Counted from the first letter of the stretch, positions 26,418-37,173 are shown. The stretch: DNA of 53,447 nucleotides from Corallococcus sicarius (GCF_003611735.1 NZ_RAWG01000023.1:1-53447), one strand, 5' to 3'. Notes: a model not told the origin generated them from the sequence alone. Made by a program: numbers and translations.

Positions 26418-27149
26418 GTGGAACCGCTCGTCCTGGATTCGCGAACCCGTCTGCTCGTGCTCACCGGTGCCGGAGTCTCCGCGGAGAGCGGGGTGCCCAC
26501 CTTCCGGGGCATGAACGGCCTGTGGGAGAACCACCCCGTGGAGGCCGTGGCCTCCCCCGAGGGCTTCGACGCGGACCCCGCGCTCGTGTGGCGCTTCTAC
26601 TCACAGCGCCGGGGCGGTGCCGCCGACGTGAAGCCCAACCCGGGCCATGACGCGCTGGTGCGGTGGGAGCAGCACCTGGGCGACCGCTTCCTCCTGGCCA
26701 CCCAGAACGTGGACGGCCTGCACGAGCGCGCGGGCAGCCAGCGCGTGGTGGCCATGCACGGCCACCTCTTCCGGACGAAGTGCGCGGACTGCCGGCGTGC
26801 GCCCTTCAACGACACCTCCGTCCACCCGTCGGGCACGGTGCCCCGGTGCGACCAGTGCAACGGCCGGCTGCGACCCGACATCGTCTGGTTCGGGGAGTCG
26901 CTCGCCTCCGAGGACCTGGAGCGCATCGGCGACTTCATCTCGCGCAGGGACGGCACCCGGCTCGTCTTCCTGGCCGCGGGCACGTCCGGCGCGGTGTGGC
27001 CGGCGGCGGGCCTGGTGGATCAGGTGCGCGCCGTGCGCGGTGACACGTGGCTCGTCAACTTCGAGTCCGCCGCCAACACGGAGCGCTTCCACCACTTCGT
27101 CCAGGGGCGCAGCGGCGAGGTGCTGCCCTCGCTCGCGGCGCTCTCCTGA
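26418..27149 (+). CDS. cobB: Sir2-family NAD-dependent protein deacylase
   Basis: Sirtuins remove acyl groups from lysine using NAD. The 243 residues hold GAGVSAESGVPTFRG, TQNVDGLH, the catalytic His114 (MHGH) and a zinc site Cys122/Cys125/Cys144/Cys147. Tyr61 and Arg64 form the YxxR pair of class III sirtuins, known to favour succinyl- and malonyl-lysine, so desuccinylase activity is likely. I start at GTG 26418, 4 bases after AGGAGG (26408-26413). It converges with the next gene, with 7 bases between stops. Confidence 0.93.
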   Translation: MEPLVLDSRTRLLVLTGAGVSAESGVPTFRGMNGLWENHPVEAVASPEGFDADPALVWRFYSQRRGGAADVKPNPGHDALVRWEQHLGDRFLLATQNVDGLHERAGSQRVVAMHGHLFRTKCADCRRAPFNDTSVHPSGTVPRCDQCNGRLRPDIVWFGESLASEDLERIGDFISRRDGTRLVFLAAGTSGAVWPAAGLVDQVRAVRGDTWLVNFESAANTERFHHFVQGRSGEVLPSLAALS

Positions 27150-27156
27150 CCCTGCC

Positions 27157-27930
27157 TCACTCCGAACGGCCGGGCTGCCCGATGAGGTAGGTGATGACCA
27201 TCCCCTGCGCGCGATGCACCCCGCTGTTCCAGTGGTACCCGTTGGCGTCCAGCCCCGCGGTCAGCTTCTCCAGGTCCGCGGGCGCATAGGTCCGCAGCGA
27301 GGACACCACGCCATCCCAGAGCACGAGCAGCGGGATGATGGGCACCAGGTAGGTGAGGACCAGGCGCCACCAGCGCACCGGGCGGATGAGCAGGGTGAAG
27401 CCCCACACCAGGGGCACGACGAGCAGGAGCTGGATGAGGAGGTACGGCAGCGAGCGCTGGGTGAGCTCGAAGGCGGCGAACGGGACGCCTTTGTCGACGG
27501 CGTCCGCGAGCAGGGCGCGGGCCTTCTCCGGAGGGAAGTGGTGCAGCCCCTCGAAGAGGGTCCGCACCCCCGTCAGCTCCTCCGGGAGTCGCGTGGCGTC
27601 GACCGGGGTGTCCCTGTATTGCGCGCCGGGAGGCAGCTCCAGGCCCGGGGTGGGATGCAGGTCGGTGAGCACCACCTCCGCCCCGCTGTGCACGGACTGG
27701 AGCACCGGAAGCAGCGTGCGCCACGGGCCTCCCGCGCCGGAGCAGAGGTCGACGACGCGGTTCGTGCCCGACGTGCGGAGCAGCTCCGCCAGGAGCTTCG
27801 CCACGCCGTCGTAGGGGCGCACGCGGTCGAGCACGACACGCAGGTAGTCGACCTCGCCACGGCGCAACAGCTCGGGCAGCCACGACTGGTCGAGGAATTC
27901 GAAGAGCTGGAGGCGAGGGAGCAGGGGCAT
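27157..27930 (-). CDS. Class I methyltransferase-like protein with membrane hairpin
   Basis: Residues 30-150 look like a SAM-dependent methyltransferase: motif I VVDLCSGAGGPWRTLL, an acidic strand end (VVLTDLHP) and a GLHHFPPEKAR segment typical of motif IV-V. Then come two hydrophobic segments (about 165-205; LPYLLIQLLLVVPLVWG and LVLTYLVPIIPLLVLWD), then a soluble C-terminal part. A cytoplasmic methyltransferase anchored by a membrane hairpin is the simplest reading. The total is 257 residues from ATG 27930; an upstream GTG-type extension is possible but not needed. The substrate is unknown. Confidence 0.82.
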   Translation of the reverse strand: MPLLPRLQLFEFLDQSWLPELLRRGEVDYLRVVLDRVRPYDGVAKLLAELLRTSGTNRVVDLCSGAGGPWRTLLPVLQSVHSGAEVVLTDLHPTPGLELPPGAQYRDTPVDATRLPEELTGVRTLFEGLHHFPPEKARALLADAVDKGVPFAAFELTQRSLPYLLIQLLLVVPLVWGFTLLIRPVRWWRLVLTYLVPIIPLLVLWDGVVSSLRTYAPADLEKLTAGLDANGYHWNSGVHRAQGMVITYLIGQPGRSE

Positions 27931-27972
27931 CGCGAGGACTCTAAAGCCCTGCGCGGCCCCGCGAAACAAAGC

Positions 27973-28010
27973 ACGGGCGCCCCCGGCTGTTCCCAGCCAG
28001 AAGCGCCCGT
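27973..28010 (-). terminator. Terminator of the lipoprotein gene ending at 28023
   Basis: ACGGGCGC (27973-27980) pairs with GCGCCCGT (28003-28010), with an inner stem GGCTG (27985-27989)/CAGCC (27994-27998) and loop TTCC. Read on the minus strand the stem is followed by GCTTTGTTTCG, a T-rich end, 13 bases beyond the stop codon. Confidence 0.75.
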
Positions 28011-28022
28011 GGAGGGTTGTGC

Positions 28023-29507
28023 CTACGGCCCCCGGAGGGTGGTCAGCCCCTGATCCGTGAGGACGAGCAGCATGCGGGGCGTCACCGTGGGCTCGTAGAC
28101 GAGCTGTAGGACGCGTTGCCCGGCCACCTGACGCACGGGCGCCAGCGTCGTCCCGTCCGGCTCCAGCCGCCAGAGGCCCGCGCCATTCGTGCCGATGTAG
28201 AGCGCGCCGTCGTCCGTCGCCTTGAGCGAGAGGATGCGATTGGTGGGCAGCCCCGCGAGCTTCTGCCAGTTCCCCGCCGAGCGTGACTTGGGCGTCATCG
28301 CCCAGACGCCGTACTCCGCGCTCCCCAGGTAGTAGCGACCCGCGGTCACCTGCTCGAAGGCGCGCCAGTAGTCATCCGTGGCCTGCCCATTGAGCGCCTC
28401 GTTGAAGCTCTTGAACTTCCAGGGCGTGGGCCCCTCCCAGGTGAACTCGCGGTCCCAGTCCTCCAGCTTGTCGCTGGGCACCAGCACTCCGAGCATCTGC
28501 TCGTTCGCGACGAGGACGTCTCCGTTCGGTGCGATGCCCAGCCCGTGCATGTATGGGCATTGCAGCGAGCCCCACTCCGAGCCGTTCTCGTAGAGATACC
28601 AGCCCGGGTGACGGTGGCTGTTGTAGACGAGCCCCTGGATGCGCGTCACACCGTGGTTGGTCGTGATGTAGAGGTCGCCGCGGTCGCGGCCGCGCGTCAC
28701 GCGAGCGCAGTTCAGGACGGAGCGGTCCTCCTCGTAGTGGAAGTCATTGGTGTTGTGGATGCCAAGCTGCTTGCCCTCGTTCGATGATTTGACGGTGCGC
28801 CAGAGGTGCTCCTCGAGCGCGACCTTCCCGTCGGGCTGGAGGCGGACCGCGTCGAGGTCTCCCTTCTGGTATTCGGCGTAGCGCTCGGGCGTGTAGTACG
28901 CCTCGCCGGGGCCGGGGATGTACGAGCGCTGCTCGATGCCCGGCGCACGCTTCATCTCGTTGGCGCGATACCCCACGTACGCGCGCCCGGCCTCACCGCC
29001 GCAGATGACCGTCGAGTCGGTCGCGAGCGAGTCCGGGCTGAACGGCTGGCGCGCCTGCCCGACACCGGAGGTCCACGTGGGCGCCTTGTCGCCGGGGCGC
29101 AGCACGCCAATGCGGTAGCCATCCAGGAGCCAGACGTTCAACCCTTCATCAATGCCAACGCTCTGCGGAGTGCCAACGCCAAACGTGCGCGTGTAGTCGA
29201 GCACCGGATCCACGGGCCAGGGCCCTGCGTTCTGCGGCTCGCCCGCGTCGGGCGTCGGGCCCGCGTCGGGTGTTCCGCCCGCATCGGGCGTCGTTCCACC
29301 ATCTTCGTCGGGTGGGAGCGTTCCGGCATCGGCAGAGGAATCCGGAGGGGGGAGGGTGGGAACTTCATTTCCCTCGTCCCCCACCGGGATCGGCTCCCCG
29401 TCCGGGTCGATTGTCCGGGGCTCGTCGTTGCAACCCCCTGACAGCAAAGCAATGACCGCGAATCCTGCCCCCACCACTCCTGCACGTATCCCCATCCATG
29501 CCCCCAT
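28023..29507 (-). CDS. Lipoprotein with Pro-Asp-Ala-Gly linker and repeat-strand domain
   Basis: The 494 residues begin with a signal peptide ending in lipobox LLSGGC (Cys26). A low-complexity linker follows (about 55-95) with several copies of PDAG, common in myxobacterial surface lipoproteins. The rest has blade-like segments (ITTNHGVTRIQGL, GIAPNGDVLVANEQ, LKATDDGALYIGTNGAGLWRLEPDG) that suggest a beta-propeller of the two-component-regulator or sorbosone type. I chose ATG 29507 because AAGGAG lies 10 bases before it; the frame runs back to a TTG at 29528. No enzyme motif was found; the function is unknown. Confidence 0.87.
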   Translation of the reverse strand: MGAWMGIRAGVVGAGFAVIALLSGGCNDEPRTIDPDGEPIPVGDEGNEVPTLPPPDSSADAGTLPPDEDGGTTPDAGGTPDAGPTPDAGEPQNAGPWPVDPVLDYTRTFGVGTPQSVGIDEGLNVWLLDGYRIGVLRPGDKAPTWTSGVGQARQPFSPDSLATDSTVICGGEAGRAYVGYRANEMKRAPGIEQRSYIPGPGEAYYTPERYAEYQKGDLDAVRLQPDGKVALEEHLWRTVKSSNEGKQLGIHNTNDFHYEEDRSVLNCARVTRGRDRGDLYITTNHGVTRIQGLVYNSHRHPGWYLYENGSEWGSLQCPYMHGLGIAPNGDVLVANEQMLGVLVPSDKLEDWDREFTWEGPTPWKFKSFNEALNGQATDDYWRAFEQVTAGRYYLGSAEYGVWAMTPKSRSAGNWQKLAGLPTNRILSLKATDDGALYIGTNGAGLWRLEPDGTTLAPVRQVAGQRVLQLVYEPTVTPRMLLVLTDQGLTTLRGP

Positions 29508-29544
29508 TTCACGGAGGCTCCTTCGCAAGTCCCGGGCCGACGGC

Positions 29545-31559
<2,015 letters not shown>

Positions 31560-31627
31560 GCGGATTCATCCTTTTCATTCGACCTGGCGGCCCAGCCCGC
31601 TGCTCGCCCCGTTCGCCCATAGAAATA

Positions 31628-31665
31628 GGGCCCTGCCCCGCGCATGACTATGCGGAGCAAGGCCC
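31628..31665 (-). terminator. Likely terminator of the hydrolase gene ending at 31710
   Basis: Imperfect stem: GGGCC (31628-31632)/GGCCC (31661-31665), TGC/GCA inside it, and CGCAT (31641-31645)/ATGCG (31650-31654) around GACT. On the minus strand it is followed by CTATTTCTATG. It lies within the 150-base gap between the hydrolase and the Tat-signal gene. Confidence 0.5.
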
Positions 31666-31709
31666 ATGGGCTTTTAAGCGGTGCTTTACAATCGAAGGGG
31701 TGCCGAAGC

Positions 31710-32657
31710 TCAGCCGTTGCCGGTGGGGCGGGCAAGCATGGGCATGGCGTCAGGACGGTCCCACAGGACGAAGTGGCTGCATCCGTCCAGCTCCACCACG
31801 TCGAACTCCGGCTTCGCGCGCAAGGCGCTCTCCCTCATGGAGGACGACTCCAGCACGCGGTCCTTCCCTGGGACGAGCACCGTGCCGCGTCGCACGTTGC
31901 GGAACAGCGATGCATCGTGCTTCTGGCTCCACGCGGTGATGTCCAGCAGGTTGGCCACCATCGTCGCCACCCGCTTGGGATTGGTCGGGAAGGCCATGAT
32001 GAGCTCGCGCTTGCGCGAATCCTCCAGCGGCCCCCAGGCCCCCCGGTTGTGGCGGGCGATGGGCGCGAGGCGCCACAAGGGGATGAGGAACGGCAGCAGC
32101 CACAGCTGCACGCTCGTGAGGCTCTTGTACGGGCGGGCCTGCGGAAGCACGGGCGCTTCCAGCACCACCTCCACCTTCTGGAACAGGTCCGGCCGCTGCT
32201 TCGCGGCCTCCAGGACCACGGCGCCTCCACGCGAATGTCCGTGGACGCGCACGAGGTCCGTCCTCGGCAGGTGCTCCAGGGCCTGCACCAGCACGGCGGC
32301 ATCGTGGGCGATGGTGCCGTCCGGCTCCGCCGGCTCCCGGGCCCAGGGCGCCGGTTGTTCGCGCGGGTCGGTGATGGGCAGGTGGTAGTCGCAGCTCGTC
32401 ACGAGGATGAGCTGGAGGTCGGGGTCGCGGTAGTGGTGCGTGAAGTAGCGCATGTCGGCCACGAAGCCGTGCATGCCAATGACCGTGGCGCGGGGCTGCT
32501 CGCAGCGCCGCTCGGCGATGACCGACTTGCCGATTCGATAGATGTGTCCGTCGAAGGACTCGCCCGGACAGGGCGTGCCCACGCGGTTCATCAACCACGC
32601 TCGCAGGGCGGGCACGGCGACGGCGACACCAGCAAGGACTCCAAGAGCCACGAACAT
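31710..32657 (-). CDS. Alpha/beta hydrolase with N-terminal membrane anchor
   Basis: This 315-residue protein starts with a hydrophobic segment (MFVALGVLAGVAVAVPALRAW) that is a signal or anchor. The fold follows: strand and oxyanion region VIGMHGFVAD, nucleophile elbow GHSRGG, a candidate acid in VPGKDRVL and the catalytic His in GCSHFVLW. It resembles serine esterases/lipases; the substrate is unknown. The open frame runs on far upstream to 33431, but only this part has family character, and the ATG at 32657 precedes the hydrophobic start. It diverges from the next gene with 111 bases between. Confidence 0.88.
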   Translation of the reverse strand: MFVALGVLAGVAVAVPALRAWLMNRVGTPCPGESFDGHIYRIGKSVIAERRCEQPRATVIGMHGFVADMRYFTHHYRDPDLQLILVTSCDYHLPITDPREQPAPWAREPAEPDGTIAHDAAVLVQALEHLPRTDLVRVHGHSRGGAVVLEAAKQRPDLFQKVEVVLEAPVLPQARPYKSLTSVQLWLLPFLIPLWRLAPIARHNRGAWGPLEDSRKRELIMAFPTNPKRVATMVANLLDITAWSQKHDASLFRNVRRGTVLVPGKDRVLESSSMRESALRAKPEFDVVELDGCSHFVLWDRPDAMPMLARPTGNG

Positions 32658-32768
32658 GCGTTCACCCGGGGCGGGAAGGGCACCGGTACTGCGCTTCGCG
32701 GACCTTGTCCAGCCGGCACCCCGCTCCCTGGGGCATGCTCCCGCCAGTTCCATGGAAGGACCCACGGC

Positions 32769-33455
32769 ATGAAAGTCATTCTCTTTGGCGCGACCGGGAT
32801 GGTGGGGCAGGGCGTCCTGCGCGAGTGCCTGCTGGACCCGGAGGTGGAGCGCGTCCTCACCGTGGGGCGCAAGGCGACGGGCCAGCAACACGCGAAGCTC
32901 CGCGAACTCGTGCATCAGGACTTCATGGACTTCTCCTCCGTGGAGGAGGAACTCACGGGCTACGACGCATGCTTCTTCTGCCTGGGCGTCTCCGCGGCGG
33001 GCCTGAAGGAGGAGGACTATCACCGCGTGACGTATGACTTCACGCTCGCGGCGGCGAAGACGCTGGTGAAGCGCAACCCGGGCATGACGTTCCTCTACGT
33101 GTCGGGAACGGGCACCGACAGCACCGAACAGGGCCGCAGCATGTGGGCGCGCGTGAAGGGGAAGACGGAGAACGCGCTGATGAAGCTGCCCTTCAAGGAC
33201 AGCTACATGTTTCGCCCGGGCATCATCCAACCGCTGGATGGCATCAAGTCCCAGACGAGGGCATACCGGGTGGGCTATGCGGTGATGGCGCCGCTCACCC
33301 CCGTGCTGAAGGCGCTCTTTCCAAAGCTGATCACGGACACGCGGCGGGTCGGACGCGCGATGCTCCAGGTCGCCCGCCACGGTGCCCCGAAGCGCCTGCT
33401 CGAGAACCCGGACATCAACAGCCTCGCGCAAGAACCGCTACCGCGCGGAGCCTAG
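32769..33455 (+). CDS. NAD(P)-binding epimerase-like protein
   Basis: The 228 residues begin MKVILFGATGMVGQGVLRECL, a Rossmann GxxGxxG loop of the atypical short-chain dehydrogenase type. Later segments (FFCLGVSAAGLKEEDYHRVTYDFTLAAAKTLVKRNP, MFRPGIIQP) match the NAD-dependent epimerase family seen in many bacteria. The usual YxxxK pair is not clearly present, so catalysis is uncertain. GGAAGGA precedes the ATG. Its stop shares the bases CTAG with that of the convergent small gene. Confidence 0.88.
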   Translation: MKVILFGATGMVGQGVLRECLLDPEVERVLTVGRKATGQQHAKLRELVHQDFMDFSSVEEELTGYDACFFCLGVSAAGLKEEDYHRVTYDFTLAAAKTLVKRNPGMTFLYVSGTGTDSTEQGRSMWARVKGKTENALMKLPFKDSYMFRPGIIQPLDGIKSQTRAYRVGYAVMAPLTPVLKALFPKLITDTRRVGRAMLQVARHGAPKRLLENPDINSLAQEPLPRGA

Positions 33456-33619
33456 GACGCCGGCTCCCGCGGCGCCTCCGTGCCTTCCTGCGGCTGTCCC
33501 TCGCGCTTGGGGGACGTGGTGTCCTCCTCTCCGGTCAGGTTGCTCTTGCGGAGCGTGTCGTCCAGAACGTCCCCGTGGCGTTTGCGCGGAGGGGGTGAGG
33601 GCTTGGGCTCATGCTCCAT
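33452..33619 (-). CDS. Small hydrophilic protein, unknown
   Basis: This 55-residue protein is highly charged and Pro/Glu/Lys-rich (MEHEPKPSPPPRKRHGDVLDDTLRKSNL), with no hydrophobic segment, so it is probably disordered. AGGAGG lies 5 bases before the ATG, a strong reason to think it is translated. Its stop overlaps that of the plus-strand gene by four bases. I do not recognise a family. Confidence 0.65.
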   Translation of the reverse strand: MEHEPKPSPPPRKRHGDVLDDTLRKSNLTGEEDTTSPKREGQPQEGTEAPREPAS

Positions 33620-33790
33620 GGCGGCCTCCTGAGGTGGTGATGTTGCCTTCCGCCAAGGTGGGGCCTGCTCCCGCCCCGCGCCCATGTGTAAAGGCTTGCC
33701 ACCGTCCCTGCGCCTGGCTGGCTGTCTGCCTGACTGTCAGGAGCCCTCCCGAGGGGAAGCCGCCGAGGGCCTGCGAGCGTTTCTTTCTCC

Positions 33791-35716
33791 ATGCCTTCGA
33801 CTCGACCGCTGCGCCTCGCCCTGCTCTCCCTGTCCATGGCCCTGCCAGCCTTCGCGGCCGGCCCTGCCGTGTGGGGCGAAGGCCTGATGGTGAAGGTGCG
33901 GCCAGAGACCACGGCCCGGAGCGCCACCGAGGTGCGGCTGACCGCGGCGCGCAACGAGTTCGTCTCCTTCCAGGTGGCGCTGCATGGAGGGGATGCCGGC
34001 CTTCAGGGCGTGCGCGCCCGACTGCCCGCGCTGGAGGGGCCCGCGACCCTGACGGGGCCGGACGTGACGCTGTACCGCGAGGCGCTCGTCACCACGAAGA
34101 AGGCCTCGGTGGCAGGCGAGCCCGTGGGCCGTTGGCCGGACGGCCTGGTGCCGGACACGGACGAGGTCGCCGGAGAGCAGCGCAATGCCTTCCCCTTCGA
34201 CGTGCCCGCGGGCGAGGCGCGCGCCCTCTGGGTGGACGTGCACGTGCCCGCGGATGCGCCCCCCGGTGACTACCGCGGCACGGTGACGGTGGAGGCGGCC
34301 GGAGGCTTCCAGCGGCAGGTGACCGCGAGGCTGACGGTGGTGGACGCGGCGCTGCCGAGCACGTCCTCGCTGCCGTCAGCGTTCCTGCTGTGGCCGCCGC
34401 ACGTGTGCCGCGCGCACACGGGCCGGGAGGACTGCTCGCCGCAGGAGCTTCAGCCGCTGCTGGAGCGCTACCAGCAGCTGGCGCTGGAGCACCGCTTCAC
34501 GCTGTCCAGCCTCTTCCCGCGCAAGCCGTGGCCGCCCGCGTGGAGCGACTTCGACGCGGCGTGGGGCCCGTTCCTGGAGGGCACCGCGCCCACGCGGCTG
34601 CCCGGCGCGCGGATGACGAGCCTGGAGTACGTGGGCCCGCTCGACGCGGAGAACCTGAGGGACTTCGCGGGCCACATGAAGGCGAAGGGCTGGCTGGACC
34701 GGGCCTACGTGCAGCTGGGCGACGAGCCGCCCTACGGGACGAGCTTCGAGCAGGTGCACGCGACGGCGGCCCTGGTGCGCGAGGCGGCGCCCGGGCTGCG
34801 CACGCTCCTGACGACGAACTCGCACGAGATGGCCCGCAATGACCTCGAAGGGCTGGTGGACGCCGTGGTGCCGCTGGTGAACCACCTGGACGGCACGGAG
34901 GGCACCTTCCGGGGCGATCAGCGTGACACGTACACGGACTTCCTGAAGCGCCCTGGTACTGCGTTGTGGATGTATCAGAGCTGCATGAGCCACGGCTGTG
35001 CGTATGGGACCAACGCCCCGGAGAACAAGCCGGGGGCGGGCTGGCCGTCGTACATGCTGGACCGCTCGGCCGCGAAGGCTCGCGCGATGGAGTGGGTGAC
35101 GTTCCTCCAGGGCGCGACGGGGGAGCTGTACTACCAGTCGGTGGGGATGCTCTCCACGGCGTGGACGGACCAGTACCGCTTCAATGGCAACGGGGACGGG
35201 ACGCTCTTCTACCCGGGCACCCCGGCTGCGATTGGCGGGACGACGCACGTGCCGGTGGCGTCCCTGCGACTGAAGCTCATCCGTCAGGGCATGCAGGACT
35301 ACGAGTGGCTCAAGGCGGTGAGCGACGCGGGCGACCCCGGCTTCGCGCGCAAGGTGGCGCGGGAGCTCATCCCTTCCGCGTCGCGCGTCTCGGATGACGG
35401 CGCCGCGTTCGATGCGGCGCGGCTGCGGCTCATCCACCGCTACCAGGAACTGACCGCCGGTGAGGCGCCACCTCCCGATGCGGGCACCCCGCCAGACGCG
35501 GGCACGCCGCCGGAGGAGGGCACGGGGGGACCGCCCCAGCAGGCGCCCACGGCCCCGCCGGGCGTGGACCCGGACCCGGAGACGGTGGGCAGGGGTGGGC
35601 CCACCGGCGGCTGCACCACGGGCGGAGGTGGCTCCGCGGCGGTGGCGGGGAGCCTGCTCTTCGCGGCCTGGATGCTCAGGGGCGCGCGGCGCAAGCAGTA
35701 CGCCCGCGCCGGGTGA
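33791..35716 (+). CDS. DUF4091/GH123-like secreted protein with MYXO-CTERM tail
   Basis: The 641 residues start with a signal peptide (to about residue 23, LSMALPAFAAG). An N-terminal beta-sandwich (about 30-190) precedes a TIM-barrel-like region with QLGDEPPYG, where an Asp-Glu pair serves catalysis in GH123 beta-N-acetylgalactosaminidases; DUF4091 proteins share this plan. Then come a PPDAG linker (about 560-600) and a C-terminal GGCTTGGGG, a hydrophobic helix and an Arg/Lys end, the MYXO-CTERM sorting signal. It should be a surface glycoside hydrolase; the substrate is unproven. Confidence 0.85.
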   Translation: MPSTRPLRLALLSLSMALPAFAAGPAVWGEGLMVKVRPETTARSATEVRLTAARNEFVSFQVALHGGDAGLQGVRARLPALEGPATLTGPDVTLYREALVTTKKASVAGEPVGRWPDGLVPDTDEVAGEQRNAFPFDVPAGEARALWVDVHVPADAPPGDYRGTVTVEAAGGFQRQVTARLTVVDAALPSTSSLPSAFLLWPPHVCRAHTGREDCSPQELQPLLERYQQLALEHRFTLSSLFPRKPWPPAWSDFDAAWGPFLEGTAPTRLPGARMTSLEYVGPLDAENLRDFAGHMKAKGWLDRAYVQLGDEPPYGTSFEQVHATAALVREAAPGLRTLLTTNSHEMARNDLEGLVDAVVPLVNHLDGTEGTFRGDQRDTYTDFLKRPGTALWMYQSCMSHGCAYGTNAPENKPGAGWPSYMLDRSAAKARAMEWVTFLQGATGELYYQSVGMLSTAWTDQYRFNGNGDGTLFYPGTPAAIGGTTHVPVASLRLKLIRQGMQDYEWLKAVSDAGDPGFARKVARELIPSASRVSDDGAAFDAARLRLIHRYQELTAGEAPPPDAGTPPDAGTPPEEGTGGPPQQAPTAPPGVDPDPETVGRGGPTGGCTTGGGGSAAVAGSLLFAAWMLRGARRKQYARAG

Positions 35717-35722
35717 GCCGGG

Positions 35723-36511
35723 CTATTCGCCGTCAGGGACCTGGCGCGACTCGGGACCGTGCGGTTGCGCCACGACGGTGATGGCATCCTTGCCGTAGCC
35801 CTCGCGGGTGCCGTACCGCCCCTGGAAGGACTCCGTCGGATGTCCCACGCGGTAGAGGTCCACGGTGGGGAAGGTGTTGCGCTTCGTCCCATCCGTCGAG
35901 CCCGCGGACTGCTCCACCGTGACGGTCTGCTGACCGTCACGGGCCACCACCGGGGCGGAGTGGTAGGGAGACTTTCCCTTGGGGGTCGAGCCCTGCCGGA
36001 TGATGTCGTAGGCCTCGCCCACGGCGGGTGAGGCCCGGACTTCCACCCCGTTCGGATCCAACCGCTTGGCCTCCTGGGAGTGGGCGATGTTCTTCTCGTC
36101 GCTCTCGCCCATGACCTTCTGGGTCACCTTCTCCTTGCTGGCGAGGGTGTACGTGGTCTCGGTCGGAACCGGCAGGCGCCGGCCATGCATGATCTCCTCC
36201 CCATTGTGCATGCAGTCCGGGATCCCCTTCTTGAACTGATGGCGCTCGAAGGTGTCGTCGTTCCTGCTGTACCGGGTCGGGCTCAGGTCGGACTGCTGGG
36301 TGATGTACTTCTGCTTGTCCGCGCTGGCCGGGACGCTCGTATTGACAAACAGGGAAGCGCGTTGTGTGGCATCCGGCTTCTTCAGTCCGTCGTGGACCCC
36401 GTACTGCTTGTTGTCGGTGAGCTTGACCGAGTCCGGAAGCGTCTTGGCCGGGGGCAGCTTGGGCGTACGAGACGGAGGCGGAGACGACGACGAGCGGCGG
36501 CGGATCGGCAT
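35723..36511 (-). CDS. Possible papain-fold (protein-glutaminase/toxin-like) protein
   Basis: This 262-residue protein has a basic, Pro-rich N terminus (1-25) and no signal peptide. Two segments stand out: DCMHNGEEIMHGR with Cys100, and YHSAPVVARDGQQTVTVEQ with His184 and Glu200, followed by VDLYRVGHPTESFQGRYG. This order of Cys, then His in a strand with an acidic residue soon after, resembles papain-like hydrolases and bacterial toxin or effector domains. I cannot name a family with certainty. GAGGTG is 5 bases before ATG 36511. The stop is 6 bases from the convergent DUF4091 gene. Confidence 0.7.
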   Translation of the reverse strand: MPIRRRSSSSPPPSRTPKLPPAKTLPDSVKLTDNKQYGVHDGLKKPDATQRASLFVNTSVPASADKQKYITQQSDLSPTRYSRNDDTFERHQFKKGIPDCMHNGEEIMHGRRLPVPTETTYTLASKEKVTQKVMGESDEKNIAHSQEAKRLDPNGVEVRASPAVGEAYDIIRQGSTPKGKSPYHSAPVVARDGQQTVTVEQSAGSTDGTKRNTFPTVDLYRVGHPTESFQGRYGTREGYGKDAITVVAQPHGPESRQVPDGE

Positions 36512-36696
36512 GGGGACACCTCGCTCCACTTGGAGTCAGCGGAATGGATGCCACTCCATGGGGCAGGACGTCAGGGATTTCAAACCCAAATTCGAGGTTC
36601 CGACCTCCGCTGTTCAAGAATGAAGGATGGGTTCATTCCGGCGGGCAGGAGTTCTCCTGGATGCGCACCACGACCCACCCGGGCGAGCTGGCAGGC

Positions 36697-37173
36697 TCAG
36701 GCCTGCTTTTCGACGAACTCTGCGAGTTGCCTCGTGACGGTGCCCCAGCCGTCGTAGAAGCCCTTCTCCTCATGCATGGCCTTGTCGGCCTGGTTCTTGT
36801 GCATCACATGGGCCGCGTACTCGGTGCCCTGGGGATGGTCCTTCAGCGTGATGATGGCGGTCACGAAGGGCTCTTCCGCGGGGCGCCATCCCGCGACCAG
36901 GGCGGTCGTGAAGACGAGTCGCTCCTGCGGGTCGATGGCGAGGAAGCACCCCTGGATGTGCGGCATGAAGTCGCCGCCGTCCTCACTGAGCTGGGTGAGG
37001 AACGAGCCGCCAGGGCGGAGCTCCAACTGCAGGACCTTGCAGCGGGCCGGAGCCGGGACCCACCATTGTTCGAGGCTCGCGGGGTCCGTCCACGCGCTCC
37101 ACACGGCCGGGCGGGGTGCCTTGATGATCCGTGAAATCGTCAGGTCGAGTTCTGGATGTACCGATGCGCTCAT
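36697..37173 (-). CDS. SRPBCC/AHSA1-domain protein
   Basis: The 158 residues match the AHSA1-like START superfamily: ISRIIKAPRPAVWSAWTDPASLEQWWVP at the start and GWGTVTRQLAEFVEK at the end. These proteins form a hydrophobic pocket for a small ligand. The start codon overlaps the stop of the ArsR gene (ATGA), a widespread pairing in which both proteins respond to the same unknown signal. Confidence 0.93.
   Translation of the reverse strand: MSASVHPELDLTISRIIKAPRPAVWSAWTDPASLEQWWVPAPARCKVLQLELRPGGSFLTQLSEDGGDFMPHIQGCFLAIDPQERLVFTTALVAGWRPAEEPFVTAIITLKDHPQGTEYAAHVMHKNQADKAMHEEKGFYDGWGTVTRQLAEFVEKQA

Noticed and set aside
29234-29300. Short GC-rich repeats that at first look like a repeat array.
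   Set aside because: They are in-frame codon repeats for a Pro-Asp-Ala-Gly linker in a lipoprotein, not CRISPR or intergenic repeats.
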